Shown: one piece after another, positions 15,826-23,202 of the stretch
Layout of the letters: the number at the start of each line of letters is the position of its first letter
Position numbering within the stretch: the first letter of the stretch is position 1
Source: Chloroflexota bacterium
Lineage (GTDB): Bacteria; Chloroflexota; Dehalococcoidia; UBA6926
Length of the DNA: 34,221 nt
Assembly (NCBI GenBank): GCA_026713485.1
Contig: JAPOOK010000051.1
Location: 64,914-99,134 of the forward strand
Reading direction: 5' to 3'
Made by a program: the position numbers and the translations under genes
The notes under the pieces: model-generated
What the model was told of the DNA's origin: nothing
The model's input: the letters and a program-made list of their open reading frames with translations, nothing else
Database searches by the model: none

Positions 15826-16773
15826 ATGGAAGACCTCGTCACCCGCCTCCTCGACGGCAACCTCAACGCCGTCCCACGCATCCTCACCCTCCTCGAGAAG
15901 GGCGACCCCCAGGCCGATGACATCATGCAGCGCATCGCTGCCAACACCACCGGCGCCCACCGCATCGGCATCACAGGCCCCCCCGGCGCGGGCAAAAGCA
16001 CCCTCGTCGAGGCCATGACCGCCGAGCTCCGCAAACAGGACCTCACGGTCGGCGTCCTCGTTGTCGATCCCTCAAGCCCCTTCACCGGCGGCGCGATCCT
16101 CGGCGACCGCGTCCGCATGAGAGACCACTTCCTGGATCCCGGGGTGTTCATCCGCAGCATGGCCACACGCGGCGCGTCCGGCGGCCTCTCCGCCATCGCC
16201 CCCTCGGCAATGCGCGTGCTGGACGCCGCGGGCGTGGACGTCATCATCGTGGAGACCGCGGGCGTCGGCCAGACAGAGCTGGACATCATGCACACCGTTG
16301 ATAGCGTTGTGGTCGTAGTTGTGCCGGAAGCGGGCGACGCGATTCAGACCATGAAGGCCGGACTGCTGGAGATCGCCGATGTCTTTGTCGTCAACAAAGC
16401 CGACCGTCCCGGCGCGAAACGCATGGCCAACGACCTCGAGACCACCGTGCACCTGGGCAGCCGTGACATGGACTGGTGGACGATTCCCGTCCTCCAGACC
16501 GAGGGGATCCGCAACAAGGGCGTCACGGAGCTCGTGGAGGCCGTGGGACGGCATCACGAGACGCTGCGCGACGCAGGACGCCTCGAAGCCCGCCGAGCCG
16601 AGCAGAGACGCTCAGAATTTCACGCAGCCCTCAGAGAACGCCTCCTGGACCGCCTGACCCGCGCCGAACACTCGGACGCCCTCGCAGAGATCCTCCACCA
16701 GGTAGAAACCGGCCAACTCCCCCCAATAACCGCCGCCACCCACGTCCTCCAAAACCCCAACCTGCTGAAATAA
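15826..16773 (+). CDS. meaB: MeaB/ArgK-family G3E GTPase
   Basis: A P-loop GTPase that protects and reloads adenosylcobalamin-dependent mutases such as methylmalonyl-CoA mutase. Motifs are Walker A GPPGAGKST (residues about 50-58), the switch region DPSSPFTGGAILGDRVRM, the Walker B/switch II ETAGVGQTE, and the base-specificity motif NKAD. The C-terminal helical arm used for dimer formation is present. 315 residues is the normal length. No mutase genes are next to it in this window; the partner is presumably elsewhere or beyond the edge. There is no clear Shine-Dalgarno before the ATG, and the upstream region is taken up by a bipartite repeat, so expression signals are unclear. Some family members serve other B12 mutases (isobutyryl- or ethylmalonyl-CoA). 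Confidence 0.92.
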   Translation: MEDLVTRLLDGNLNAVPRILTLLEKGDPQADDIMQRIAANTTGAHRIGITGPPGAGKSTLVEAMTAELRKQDLTVGVLVVDPSSPFTGGAILGDRVRMRDHFLDPGVFIRSMATRGASGGLSAIAPSAMRVLDAAGVDVIIVETAGVGQTELDIMHTVDSVVVVVVPEAGDAIQTMKAGLLEIADVFVVNKADRPGAKRMANDLETTVHLGSRDMDWWTIPVLQTEGIRNKGVTELVEAVGRHHETLRDAGRLEARRAEQRRSEFHAALRERLLDRLTRAEHSDALAEILHQVETGQLPPITAATHVLQNPNLLK

Positions 16774-16795
16774 TCCCCTCCCCCACGCCCCCACC

Positions 16796-16860
16796 GTCAT
16801 TCCGGCCCCCCACCGTCATTCCGGCGCAGGCCGGAATCCACGCCTGGCCCGCAGGGCCAG
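16796..16860. repeat. Bipartite palindromic repeat (half-unit, hairpin A, hairpin B)
   Basis: A GTCATTCC half-unit at 16796 is followed by hairpin A ATTCCGGC (16818-16825), loop GCAG, GCCGGAAT (16830-16837). Hairpin B follows: CTGGCCC (16844-16850), loop GCA, GGGCCAG (16854-16860). It sits between the convergent ends of meaB and the winged-helix gene, where it might act as a bidirectional terminator or mRNA 3' stabiliser. Confidence 0.82.
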
Positions 16861-16902
16861 AACTCCCCTCCCCCCTTGATGTAGAAGGGCGCAAAGAATA
16901 TT

Positions 16903-16940
16903 CCTCCCCCTTGATGGGGGAGGGTTAGGGTGGGGGTGAA
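16903..16940. repeat. 38-bp element C, copy 1; supplies the winged-helix stop codon
   Basis: This 38-bp sequence is identical to 17489-17526. It begins with an 8-bp stem CCTCCCCC / GGGGGAGG with loop TTGAT and continues with a GGGTTAGGGTGGGGGTG tail. The winged-helix gene, read on the minus strand, ends inside it: codons ISPPP and the TAA at 16925-16927 come from the repeat. Confidence 0.85.
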
Positions 16941-18289
16941 ATCCCCGCCTCAACCCCCAAGAACCGCCCAATATCCCCAACCTCACCCCGCGCCTCATCC
17001 CAAATAGACCCCAGCGCCCCCTCCATCCCCGGAAACGCCTCCACCGAGATCTCAAGCCCCCGCCCCGCCTTCCCGTCATTCCGGCCACCCCTCCCGTCAT
17101 TCCGGCCACTACTCCCCTCATTCCGGCGAAAGCCGGAATCCATCGGGCTCCCGCCACGCACCCATCTCCACGACCACGTCGCCACCGCAAGCCCATCGAT
17201 AGTCACAACGGGCCGGATCATCCCGCCGCCCGCATTCACCCGAGACATATACTCCGGCGCAACCGCCAGCCCCCGCCCCCGATACCCAAGCAAATAAGTA
17301 TCAAAAAACCCCAACAACCGGACTACCGGCCCCCGCTCACCCTGAGCCTGTCGAAGGGCGAGCCCCCCACCGTCATTCCGCCCCTTATCGTCATTCCGCC
17401 CCCCACCGTCATTCCGGCGAAGGCCGGAATCCACCGCCTGGCCCGCAGGGCCAGAACCTCCGTCCACCACCCACATCCGCTCAGATCCCCTCCCCCTTGA
17501 TGGGGGAGGGTTAGGGTGGGGGTGAACCTCAACCTCCACCAACTCCCCGGAAATCGCCTCAAACCCCGCCCGAGCATCCCGCAGCGGCAGCCCCGACCAC
17601 ACGGAAAAGTCACGCTCCGTCGAAGGCCCAAACGCCCTGAAATAACGCCCCGCCAGCCGAGCGAGTGCCTCATCGCGCGAGAGCTCCGGCCGCTCGATCC
17701 CCGCCAGCCATGAATCCGCCGCCACAAAAGTCTCCGTCTTCCCGTCCAGCAGCGGCCCGTGCGCGATTACGCCCAAAAACCCCCCGGACCGCACAACATG
17801 ATGAACCGCCTGTCCTTCGACCCTTATCCCCTCCGAAACAAGCCGTTTACCCACCTCTTTTCGCGTTAAAGGGCCGTACTTTGTGAAACTCTTAACTAAA
17901 CACTCCAGCGCACGTTCGAGAGTCTTTTCATCGAGACCCATCTGCAGCCGACGTCCACTCCCCGCCGAAAAAGCCGCCGGACCAAGCAGATCCGTCAACC
18001 ACCGATGATCCTCCGACGGAATCAGGTGTAAAGTCCCCCTCATAGCCCACGTACGCACTATAGAACGTGATTCTGAAAGCGCAAACACTACATCTGCGTA
18101 CGTCAGCCCAAAACTCCGAGCCCGAACCTGCAGCGCCCCGGCACTCACATCCTGCGCTTGTATACCGCCCGTTCGACGCACAATCCCCACCACATCCACG
18201 CTTTTCCGAGAATCAACCCCAACATCCAGCCCCTGCGAAGACACGCGCATCCGCCGCGCCTCATCGGCAGTGAGTGCAATAGTGGACAT
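16925..18289 (-). CDS. Winged-helix DNA-binding domain protein (HTH_42, YcaQ/AlkZ-like) expanded by in-frame repeats
   Basis: The N-terminal two thirds resemble the HTH_42 family (YcaQ/AlkZ-like, some members being DNA glycosylases for crosslinks or alkylation): RRTGGIQAQD (the QxQ-type motif), TWAMRGTLHLIPSEDHRW, and the winged-helix region YGPLTRKEVGKRL. The family's later conserved blocks VRLLGFFDTYLLGYR, NAGGGMIRPVVTIDG and VATWSW are present. Between them lie two runs of repeat-derived sequence. One is around residues 255-318 (HPHPNPPPSRGRG, SGLRRND, LRQAQGERG), from DNA 17341-17526. The other is around residues 382-405 (SGFRRNEG, GRNDG), from 17075-17142. Neither shifts the frame. The last residues, ISPPP, and the stop come from a third repeat. 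At 454 residues it is longer than the usual ~370. It may be active, with the inserts as surface loops, or may be decaying. Confidence 0.82.
   Translation of the reverse strand: MSTIALTADEARRMRVSSQGLDVGVDSRKSVDVVGIVRRTGGIQAQDVSAGALQVRARSFGLTYADVVFALSESRSIVRTWAMRGTLHLIPSEDHRWLTDLLGPAAFSAGSGRRLQMGLDEKTLERALECLVKSFTKYGPLTRKEVGKRLVSEGIRVEGQAVHHVVRSGGFLGVIAHGPLLDGKTETFVAADSWLAGIERPELSRDEALARLAGRYFRAFGPSTERDFSVWSGLPLRDARAGFEAISGELVEVEVHPHPNPPPSRGRGSERMWVVDGGSGPAGQAVDSGLRRNDGGGRNDDKGRNDGGGLALRQAQGERGPVVRLLGFFDTYLLGYRGRGLAVAPEYMSRVNAGGGMIRPVVTIDGLAVATWSWRWVRGGSPMDSGFRRNEGSSGRNDGRGGRNDGKAGRGLEISVEAFPGMEGALGSIWDEARGEVGDIGRFLGVEAGISPPP
17075..17142. repeat. GTCATTCC repeat array inside the winged-helix gene (site 2)
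   Basis: Two half-units (GTCATTCC at 17075 and 17096) are followed by a full hairpin A: ATTCCGGC (17120-17127), loop GAAA, GCCGGAAT (17132-17139). On the coding (minus) strand it reads MDSGFRRNEG then two GRNDG-like peptides. Hairpin B is missing here. Confidence 0.85.
17341..17359. repeat. GAGCCTGTCGAAGGGC repeat inside the winged-helix gene
   Basis: CCTGAGCCTGTCGAAGGGC; read from the minus strand it encodes LRQAQG within ALRQAQGERGP. It directly adjoins the GTCATTCC array at 17372-17454. Confidence 0.85.
17372..17454. repeat. Bipartite palindromic repeat inside the winged-helix gene (site 1)
   Basis: Half-units start at 17372 and 17390. Hairpin A follows: ATTCCGGC (17411-17418), loop GAAG, GCCGGAAT (17423-17430). 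Hairpin B is CTGGCCC (17438-17444), loop GCA, GGGCCAG (17448-17454). It is translated in frame as GSGPAGQAVDSGLRRNDGGG-like sequence. It has the same order and orientation as the intergenic copy at 16796-16860. Confidence 0.85.
17489..17526. repeat. 38-bp element C, copy 2, inside the winged-helix gene
   Basis: Identical over all 38 bases to 16903-16940, and again 30-45 bases downstream of a hairpin B. Here it is read in a frame that stays open (VHPHPNPPPSRGRG), whereas copy 1 is read in a frame containing a stop. Confidence 0.88.
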
Positions 18290-18357
18290 AGGAGAAACGT
18301 AGGCGCGCTTAGCAGTTCGAAGTCGACCCGGGTATCTGAAACTGTCCCGACTTCAAC

Positions 18358-18918
18358 TCACGTTCCTTCACTAGCGTCGGAAGCCAACTCAAACAGCTTC
18401 TGCACCGTCCTCCAGTTTCGCGTAGTACTCCTTGTCGAAAGCTTGGAGTCGAAGTAGGTGTTAGTAAGCTTGGTATTCGCAAACCCATTCGGACAGTGAA
18501 GATAGATTTCACGACCCATCACCGCAAACTCGTCGCCCGGAGATCGATCCTGGTCAAGTGACTCAACCTGGTCACCAGTCGGTAGCTCCTCCAGGAAAAC
18601 AACATGCAGCTTGTCGGCTTCCGCACCGACTTGCATGAAAGGGTTCGCTCGTACGATGTTCTTGAACTCTTCGGCAGACCGGGTCAATACGGGGATCTGA
18701 TAGCCGAATCTATTCAGTATCGCAGCACTAATGAGAGGAGAAACGTCTTCTCCAGGGGTTTGCGCCGCCCCATAGAGCACATTCCCACTCTGAATGTAGG
18801 TGCGAACATCACTGCAACCTGCGTTCACGAACATTGCTGTGAGTTCCTTCATGGGTAGCCTGTTCTTGCCACCCACGTTTATGCCGCGAAGCAATGCCAC
18901 GTTAGTGCTGTTCGCCAC
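18358..18918 (-). CDS. DUF1697 family protein
   Basis: A 186-residue protein with the clear DUF1697 N-terminus: VALLRGINVGGKNRLPMKEL (residues 8-27) followed by YIQSGNVLY (about 42-50). The C-terminal half carries the less conserved YLHCPNGFANTKLTN block. Length is normal. The function of the family is not established; members are widespread single-copy cytosolic proteins that often move between genomes. It is flanked by the winged-helix gene (downstream) and the acyl-CoA synthetase alpha gene (upstream), all on the minus strand. Gaps of about 70-90 bases argue for independent transcription. Codon use is less GC-biased than that of the acyl-CoA synthetase genes, in keeping with recent acquisition. 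Confidence 0.88.
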   Translation of the reverse strand: MANSTNVALLRGINVGGKNRLPMKELTAMFVNAGCSDVRTYIQSGNVLYGAAQTPGEDVSPLISAAILNRFGYQIPVLTRSAEEFKNIVRANPFMQVGAEADKLHVVFLEELPTGDQVESLDQDRSPGDEFAVMGREIYLHCPNGFANTKLTNTYFDSKLSTRSTTRNWRTVQKLFELASDASEGT

Positions 18919-19008
18919 GTCAGCCTTGTTCCTTCAGCGGTCCAACTTCGACGTCGCCAACAGAATCGGCTTGCGCTGGACTCAACAGACTAGATCGCCT
19001 ACGAACTC

Positions 19009-20442
19009 TTACCCCGCAGCCAGCTCCCCTTGGGTGACGTAGTAGTCCCGCAGGCGGCGGATGGCACGCGCCGCGTCCTGGAACGATGGGAACACCGCGA
19101 TTCCGCGATCCGCAATCTTGCCCCGGAAGTCCGCAAGCGCGGCCTCGTCTTGGTTCCACGTCGCAATTACGGCGAACGGCTTGTCAATGGTCTCCTGAAA
19201 ATCCTTGAACATGTCGATCAGATCGTCCATGCCCTTTCCCTGGCGCTCCAGGCGCCGCGCGATAAAGCCGATACTTGCCTCAATGACGACGATGTCCGTA
19301 TTCGGATCCGCCGCCAACGTGTCCAACATTTCCCGCCCGCGCTCAATGCTCGTCAGCGAGCCTGAAACGTCCAGCGGGTTCTTGTAGCTACCGCCAACGA
19401 CGGTGACGATGGGTTCCAGTATGTCGTAGCTCTCCTGCGTCAGGTCCGGCACGGTTAGGCCTTCTCGCCCAAATGCGTCGGACACCAGCACGGACTGCCC
19501 GCCCGTCTGCGCCACAATCCCCATCCTGCTGCCAGTGAACGGCTTCATGAAATGCAGAGCCTTGAAGGCGTCCATCAACTCGTCTTGCGTGTCAACGCGG
19601 ATCGCGCCCGTTTGGCGGATCATCGCGTCCCACAACGCCATATCGGAGGCCAGGTGTCCTGTGTGAGACGCGGCGGCCCGAGCTCCCTCAGTCGTCTGTC
19701 CGCCTTTCCAGATAATCACCGGCTTGCGCGCCGCAACGTCCCGCAGCGCTTCGAAGAACTTGCGGCCGTCCCGCGTTCCCTCGACGTACATGCCGATGGA
19801 CTTGACCTCCGGGTCCTCGCCCAGGTACTCAAGCCAATCGCCCTGGTCGACGGCGATGCTGTTGCCCATGCTTATGGACTTCAACGGATACAGTCCATTG
19901 ATGCGTGCTCGCATCACGAAGCTTGTGGCGTGCGTGCCGGAGTTGGACATGAACCCAATGTCCCCCTCTTCGCCGATCCACTGATCCGCTGAGTTCCGAA
20001 TGCCCGCCTTGGAGTGATAAAGGCACATGCAATTCGGGCCGACGAGGTTGAAATTCGCCTCCCGCGTCATGTTTGTCAGAGCTTCCTGCAGCTGGACGCC
20101 CTGCTCCTCGCCGGTCTCGGCAAAGCCGGACGTGAACAACGCCGCCGCTCCTGCCCCCGACTTGATTGCGTCCGCCACGATGCGTGGCGCCACAGGGCGG
20201 GGCACTGCAACAATCACATAGTCAACCTGCCCCGGCACGGCCTCAAGACTCGGGTAATTCTCAAAGCCCATCTCGAGGATGCCAGGGATCTCGTTTTCGT
20301 CAATCTGAACGGATACAACCTTGGCTTTTGCGTCACGAACACTCTTCAGCCACATATAATCCGTGATCTTCTTGTCGCCGACGACGGCAATCAACTCCGG
20401 GTTGAATGCCCTGTCCAGGTTGGCCTTGCGTGTTGCGTCCAT
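19009..20442 (-). CDS. ADP-forming acyl-CoA synthetase, alpha-type (CoA-binding/ligase) subunit
   Basis: This 477-residue subunit carries the CoA-binding Rossmann domain (ELIAVVGDKK, then VDYVIVAVPRPVAPRIVADAI as separate strands), the succinyl-CoA-ligase-like middle domain (NLVGPNCMCLYH, FMSNSGTHATSF) and the phospho-His loop AAASHTGHLASD (His near residue 260). In acyl-CoA synthetases of the ACD type this His carries phosphate between the alpha and beta parts while an acyl-CoA is converted to free acid and ATP, or the reverse. The ATP-grasp beta gene lies 45 bases upstream on the same strand, so the pair forms an operon. The acyl substrate cannot be told from sequence; some such pairs act on acetate, others on aryl or branched acids. 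Confidence 0.9.
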   Translation of the reverse strand: MDATRKANLDRAFNPELIAVVGDKKITDYMWLKSVRDAKAKVVSVQIDENEIPGILEMGFENYPSLEAVPGQVDYVIVAVPRPVAPRIVADAIKSGAGAAALFTSGFAETGEEQGVQLQEALTNMTREANFNLVGPNCMCLYHSKAGIRNSADQWIGEEGDIGFMSNSGTHATSFVMRARINGLYPLKSISMGNSIAVDQGDWLEYLGEDPEVKSIGMYVEGTRDGRKFFEALRDVAARKPVIIWKGGQTTEGARAAASHTGHLASDMALWDAMIRQTGAIRVDTQDELMDAFKALHFMKPFTGSRMGIVAQTGGQSVLVSDAFGREGLTVPDLTQESYDILEPIVTVVGGSYKNPLDVSGSLTSIERGREMLDTLAADPNTDIVVIEASIGFIARRLERQGKGMDDLIDMFKDFQETIDKPFAVIATWNQDEAALADFRGKIADRGIAVFPSFQDAARAIRRLRDYYVTQGELAAG

Positions 20443-20487
20443 GGAGAATGCTCCTCAGTTTCTCTGTTCCGCTCCGTCTATCGAGCC

Positions 20488-21216
20488 TTAGCCGTCGTCC
20501 TCTGCGGTCAGCACAATGCGCGCGTCAACCGCGACTGACCCGTCCGGATACGCCAGCACCGGATTGAGGTCCATCTCGGCAATGTCCGGCGTCTCGCTCA
20601 CGAATGAGGACACCGCCTCAATCACGCCCTCCAGCGCGTTCAAATCAACGGCACGGGTGGCCCGATATCCCGTCAGCAGGGGATACCCCTTGATGTCTCT
20701 GATGATGCCCGCGGCATCCCGCTTAGTGAGGGGCGCGATGCGGAATGCCACGTCCTGCAGCACCTCAACCGCAATGCCGCCCAGCCCAAACATGATGACA
20801 GGACCGAATTGGTGGTCTCGTGTCATCCCGACAATAACTTCGACGCCGCCGCTGGGTGCCTGCGACTGCACTGTCACGCCGTCTATTGCCGCGTTCGGCT
20901 CCGCCGCTTTGGCGCTCGCCACGATCTCCTCGAACGCGGCCCGCGCGGCGTCTGCATTTGCAATGCCAAGACGTACGCCGCCAACGTCGCTCTTGTGCGT
21001 AATCTCACGCGAGGAGACCTTCATGACGACCGGGAAGCCGACACTTTCCGCCGCTGAGGCGGCCTCGTCCGCAGACGTGGCCAGGGTCGGCATCGTAACG
21101 CTGATTCCCTGCTCCTGGAGAATTGCCTTCGATTCCTCCTCCGTCAGGATGAGCCGTCCCTCGGCCCGTGCACGAGCCGCCGTCTCACTGAAAAGTGCGG
21201 ACGCTGACACTGTCAC
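20488..21216 (-). CDS. ADP-forming acyl-CoA synthetase, beta-type ATP-grasp subunit
   Basis: An ATP-grasp (ATP-grasp_5) protein of about 242 residues: LTEEESKAILQEQGI (entry helix), FPVVMKVSSREITHKSDVGGVRLGI (ATP-binding lysine and the HKSDVGGV loop), VIVGMTRDHQFGPVIMFGLGG, and the metal-binding MDLNPVLAYPDG. This is the usual form of a separate beta subunit. The frame extends up to 21294, but the promoter at 21302-21331 would start transcription at about 21295. GTG 21216 is preferred because homologous sequence begins just after it; GTG 21222 and 21210 are alternatives. It is the first gene of the beta-alpha operon. All ATP-grasp signature residues appear present, so the enzyme is probably active with the alpha subunit. 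Confidence 0.88.
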   Translation of the reverse strand: MTVSASALFSETAARARAEGRLILTEEESKAILQEQGISVTMPTLATSADEAASAAESVGFPVVMKVSSREITHKSDVGGVRLGIANADAARAAFEEIVASAKAAEPNAAIDGVTVQSQAPSGGVEVIVGMTRDHQFGPVIMFGLGGIAVEVLQDVAFRIAPLTKRDAAGIIRDIKGYPLLTGYRATRAVDLNALEGVIEAVSSFVSETPDIAEMDLNPVLAYPDGSVAVDARIVLTAEDDG

Positions 21217-21301
21217 AAACACACCCCCACCAAGTACTCCCCTATTGCGCTTTAATGCGCCAAACGCCCCACGGCCATACGGGCCGCAACGCACTTGCTA
21301 G

Positions 21302-21331
21302 TGTATACGAATCGACACCTAAACGCGCCAA
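21302..21331 (-). promoter_or_regulatory. Promoter of the acyl-CoA synthetase operon
   Basis: On the minus strand TTGGCG (complement of 21326-21331) is followed after 18 bases by TATACA (complement of 21302-21307). This gives a leader of about 80 nt before GTG 21216. Confidence 0.55.
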
Positions 21332-21350
21332 TTTCCGTGTCACAGGCGCC

Positions 21351-22301
21351 CTACAACCGCGACACACCCACCAGCGTTGCGTTCACGATGAAACGGTGCG
21401 AATACGTCGTCGCCGGCGCGCACGTCACCAACGACAATGTTGGCCCGTCCGAGTAATCGAAGACATCTACGTCCTCTGGCAAAACGACGGTCGTATCCGT
21501 GGCACGGTAAAGGAATACGTCCCCGCCTGCCGTTACTATGATGTCCACAATCTCGCCGCGCCGTAGCAGAGGCGCAATTTCATCCAGCCGCGCGAATATT
21601 GATCCCTCACCCGCGAATGGTGAATTCACGTGACCGGACATGACTGTATTGCCGATCTCGCCCGGTGTTGCGGAACCGACGTGGAAACCCACAGCGTGGT
21701 CGGCCGTCTCCCACTCAGTTGTCTCACCATCCCACACGATGTTGAGGTCGATGATATTCGACTCCAGGTCGATAGCCGGAATGATGATGTGATGCGGCCG
21801 TGGCTCACGCCCGTACGTATCCATAAGTTCGTCTTCTGTGACTGCCTTGAATTTCTCTCGAATTGGCCCGAGCAGAGTGCCATCGTCCGCCCGTGACACA
21901 TAGTGGCTGTAGTCCCGAAGGATGCCGTACTCGTCATAGAGTCCGCTATCGTCCTCGTCGCCTGTCAAAGGATCATTGTCTTCGGTAGGTGACGGCGGCG
22001 TTGCCGTCGTCGGCGCACTGCCGGGTCCGGAGACTGTTGCCGCCACCGTTGGAGTTGACGTGGGCAAAGGAGCAACAGTGGGCTCCGGTGTCAACAGGTC
22101 GCCCGTCAGGTCCTCAAACGTCAGGCCGCTCTCCTCCTGTGTCACCGCCAAATCATCTAGCTTTGCCTCTGAATACGCTCCCACAGAGAAATATCCGACC
22201 GAAAATAGCACCAACAAGACTCCAATGGCCGCCACCAAGACACCCAGCACTAATAGGGGGCGAACGAAGATAAGCGCCCAGAGTCCGATGAAACGATCCA
22301 T
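21351..22301 (-). CDS. Sortase family transpeptidase
   Basis: A membrane-anchored sortase of about 316 residues. Residues about 8-35 form one N-terminal membrane segment. Then comes an extended Pro/Thr-rich linker (about 65-115, PTVAPLPTSTPTVAATVSG). The catalytic domain carries HIIIPAIDLES, the catalytic His in MSGHVNSPFAG, the catalytic Cys in LSLVTCAP, and the Arg in YSHRFIVNA. ATG 22301 is chosen over the longer frame because it directly precedes the membrane segment. The gene starts 16 bases after the TlpA gene stop, so the two are co-transcribed. No LPXTG-type substrate is seen in the window, so the target is unknown. The class is uncertain, with class E/F-like the best guess from general layout. 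Confidence 0.88.
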   Translation of the reverse strand: MDRFIGLWALIFVRPLLVLGVLVAAIGVLLVLFSVGYFSVGAYSEAKLDDLAVTQEESGLTFEDLTGDLLTPEPTVAPLPTSTPTVAATVSGPGSAPTTATPPSPTEDNDPLTGDEDDSGLYDEYGILRDYSHYVSRADDGTLLGPIREKFKAVTEDELMDTYGREPRPHHIIIPAIDLESNIIDLNIVWDGETTEWETADHAVGFHVGSATPGEIGNTVMSGHVNSPFAGEGSIFARLDEIAPLLRRGEIVDIIVTAGGDVFLYRATDTTVVLPEDVDVFDYSDGPTLSLVTCAPATTYSHRFIVNATLVGVSRL

Positions 22302-22317
22302 TGTGTGCTCTCTGCCC

Positions 22318-22977
22318 CTAGCTGAGTATCTCCGCGATCCTCTCATCAAGGACCGCGCCGTTCACCACGCCCGCCCATCGTGTATGCACCGTGCCGTCCG
22401 GCTCGATGAAGAACGTCACCGGCAACCCGCCAACGCCATAGTCAATCGTTGCTTGCCCGTCCGGATCCGTCACCATAACGTAGCCGTCGCCGACGGGCAC
22501 GTTGAACTCCTCGATGAAGGCGAGCGCATCTTCATTCGTATCCTGGATCGCCACGCCGATGAAGACGACTCCATCATCCGTGTACTGCTTATGGGCCTCC
22601 ACGAGATGTGGCATCTCAACGCGACACGGTGCGCACCATGACGCCCAGAAATTAACAACGATTGGCGACCCCTCAAAATCGGACAGGCTCACATCGCCCG
22701 CGCCGTTCAGCTGCGAAAGCGTGAACGATGGCGCTGCAATGCTCGTTCGCGTCGTCGTATCCATCGGCATCGTCTCGCGCGTCATCAGGCTGTATGCCAA
22801 CAGCCCGATGAATGCCGCCATCACAATCACCGCCACGCTGATAACTACAATCCCTGGCCGCCGTTGCTCGAGCGCGACGTGGTTGAATCCTTGGGCAGAT
22901 GCCGCAGCATCACCCTCGCCGTCGGCTACAAAATCAGCGTCGTCTCGTGGGTCAAGATCATCATCGACCATAAGCAA
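22318..22977 (-). CDS. TlpA/ResA-like membrane-anchored thioredoxin
   Basis: A 219-residue thiol-disulfide oxidoreductase tethered by one membrane segment (residues about 42-64, IVVISVAVIVMAAFIGLLAY). The thioredoxin domain has the active site WASWCAPC (CxxC) and the cis-Pro stretch GLPVTFFIEPDG. The N-terminal ~40 residues are acidic and cytoplasmic. Proteins of this type reduce extracytoplasmic disulfides, often for cytochrome c maturation; no cytochrome genes are seen here. The start could be TTG 22977 (AGGAG six bases upstream) or ATG 22971. It is the first gene of a two-gene operon with the sortase, suggesting a shared role in handling exported proteins. Confidence 0.92.
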   Translation of the reverse strand: MLMVDDDLDPRDDADFVADGEGDAAASAQGFNHVALEQRRPGIVVISVAVIVMAAFIGLLAYSLMTRETMPMDTTTRTSIAAPSFTLSQLNGAGDVSLSDFEGSPIVVNFWASWCAPCRVEMPHLVEAHKQYTDDGVVFIGVAIQDTNEDALAFIEEFNVPVGDGYVMVTDPDGQATIDYGVGGLPVTFFIEPDGTVHTRWAGVVNGAVLDERIAEILS

Positions 22978-23202
22978 TCCCCGCTCCTACAAGTATAACC
23001 TGCCTAAGCTAGGCGGCTTCGTTATCACTCCTAGCACTCAAGCTGGAACGCGGAATGCTAACCAGAATCACAGATCAAGGTGATCGCGAACCTTAAAATC
23101 CTTTACCCCACCCCCGCGTGGTGCCACAATATGGCATCAATCGGGATGGTGGGCATTACGATGCCCGCTCCCGGGAATAAACGACGAGGGGGTCGTTGCA
23201 CG

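Noticed and set aside
16796-17526. CRISPR array
   Set aside because: The repeats are unevenly spaced palindromes without uniform spacers, some are translated inside a gene, and no cas genes are present.
23101-23202. Riboswitch upstream of the first CoA-transferase
   Set aside because: Only two small hairpins (TGCCA/TGGCA and GGGCAT/ATGCCC) are seen; too little structure to support a regulatory RNA.
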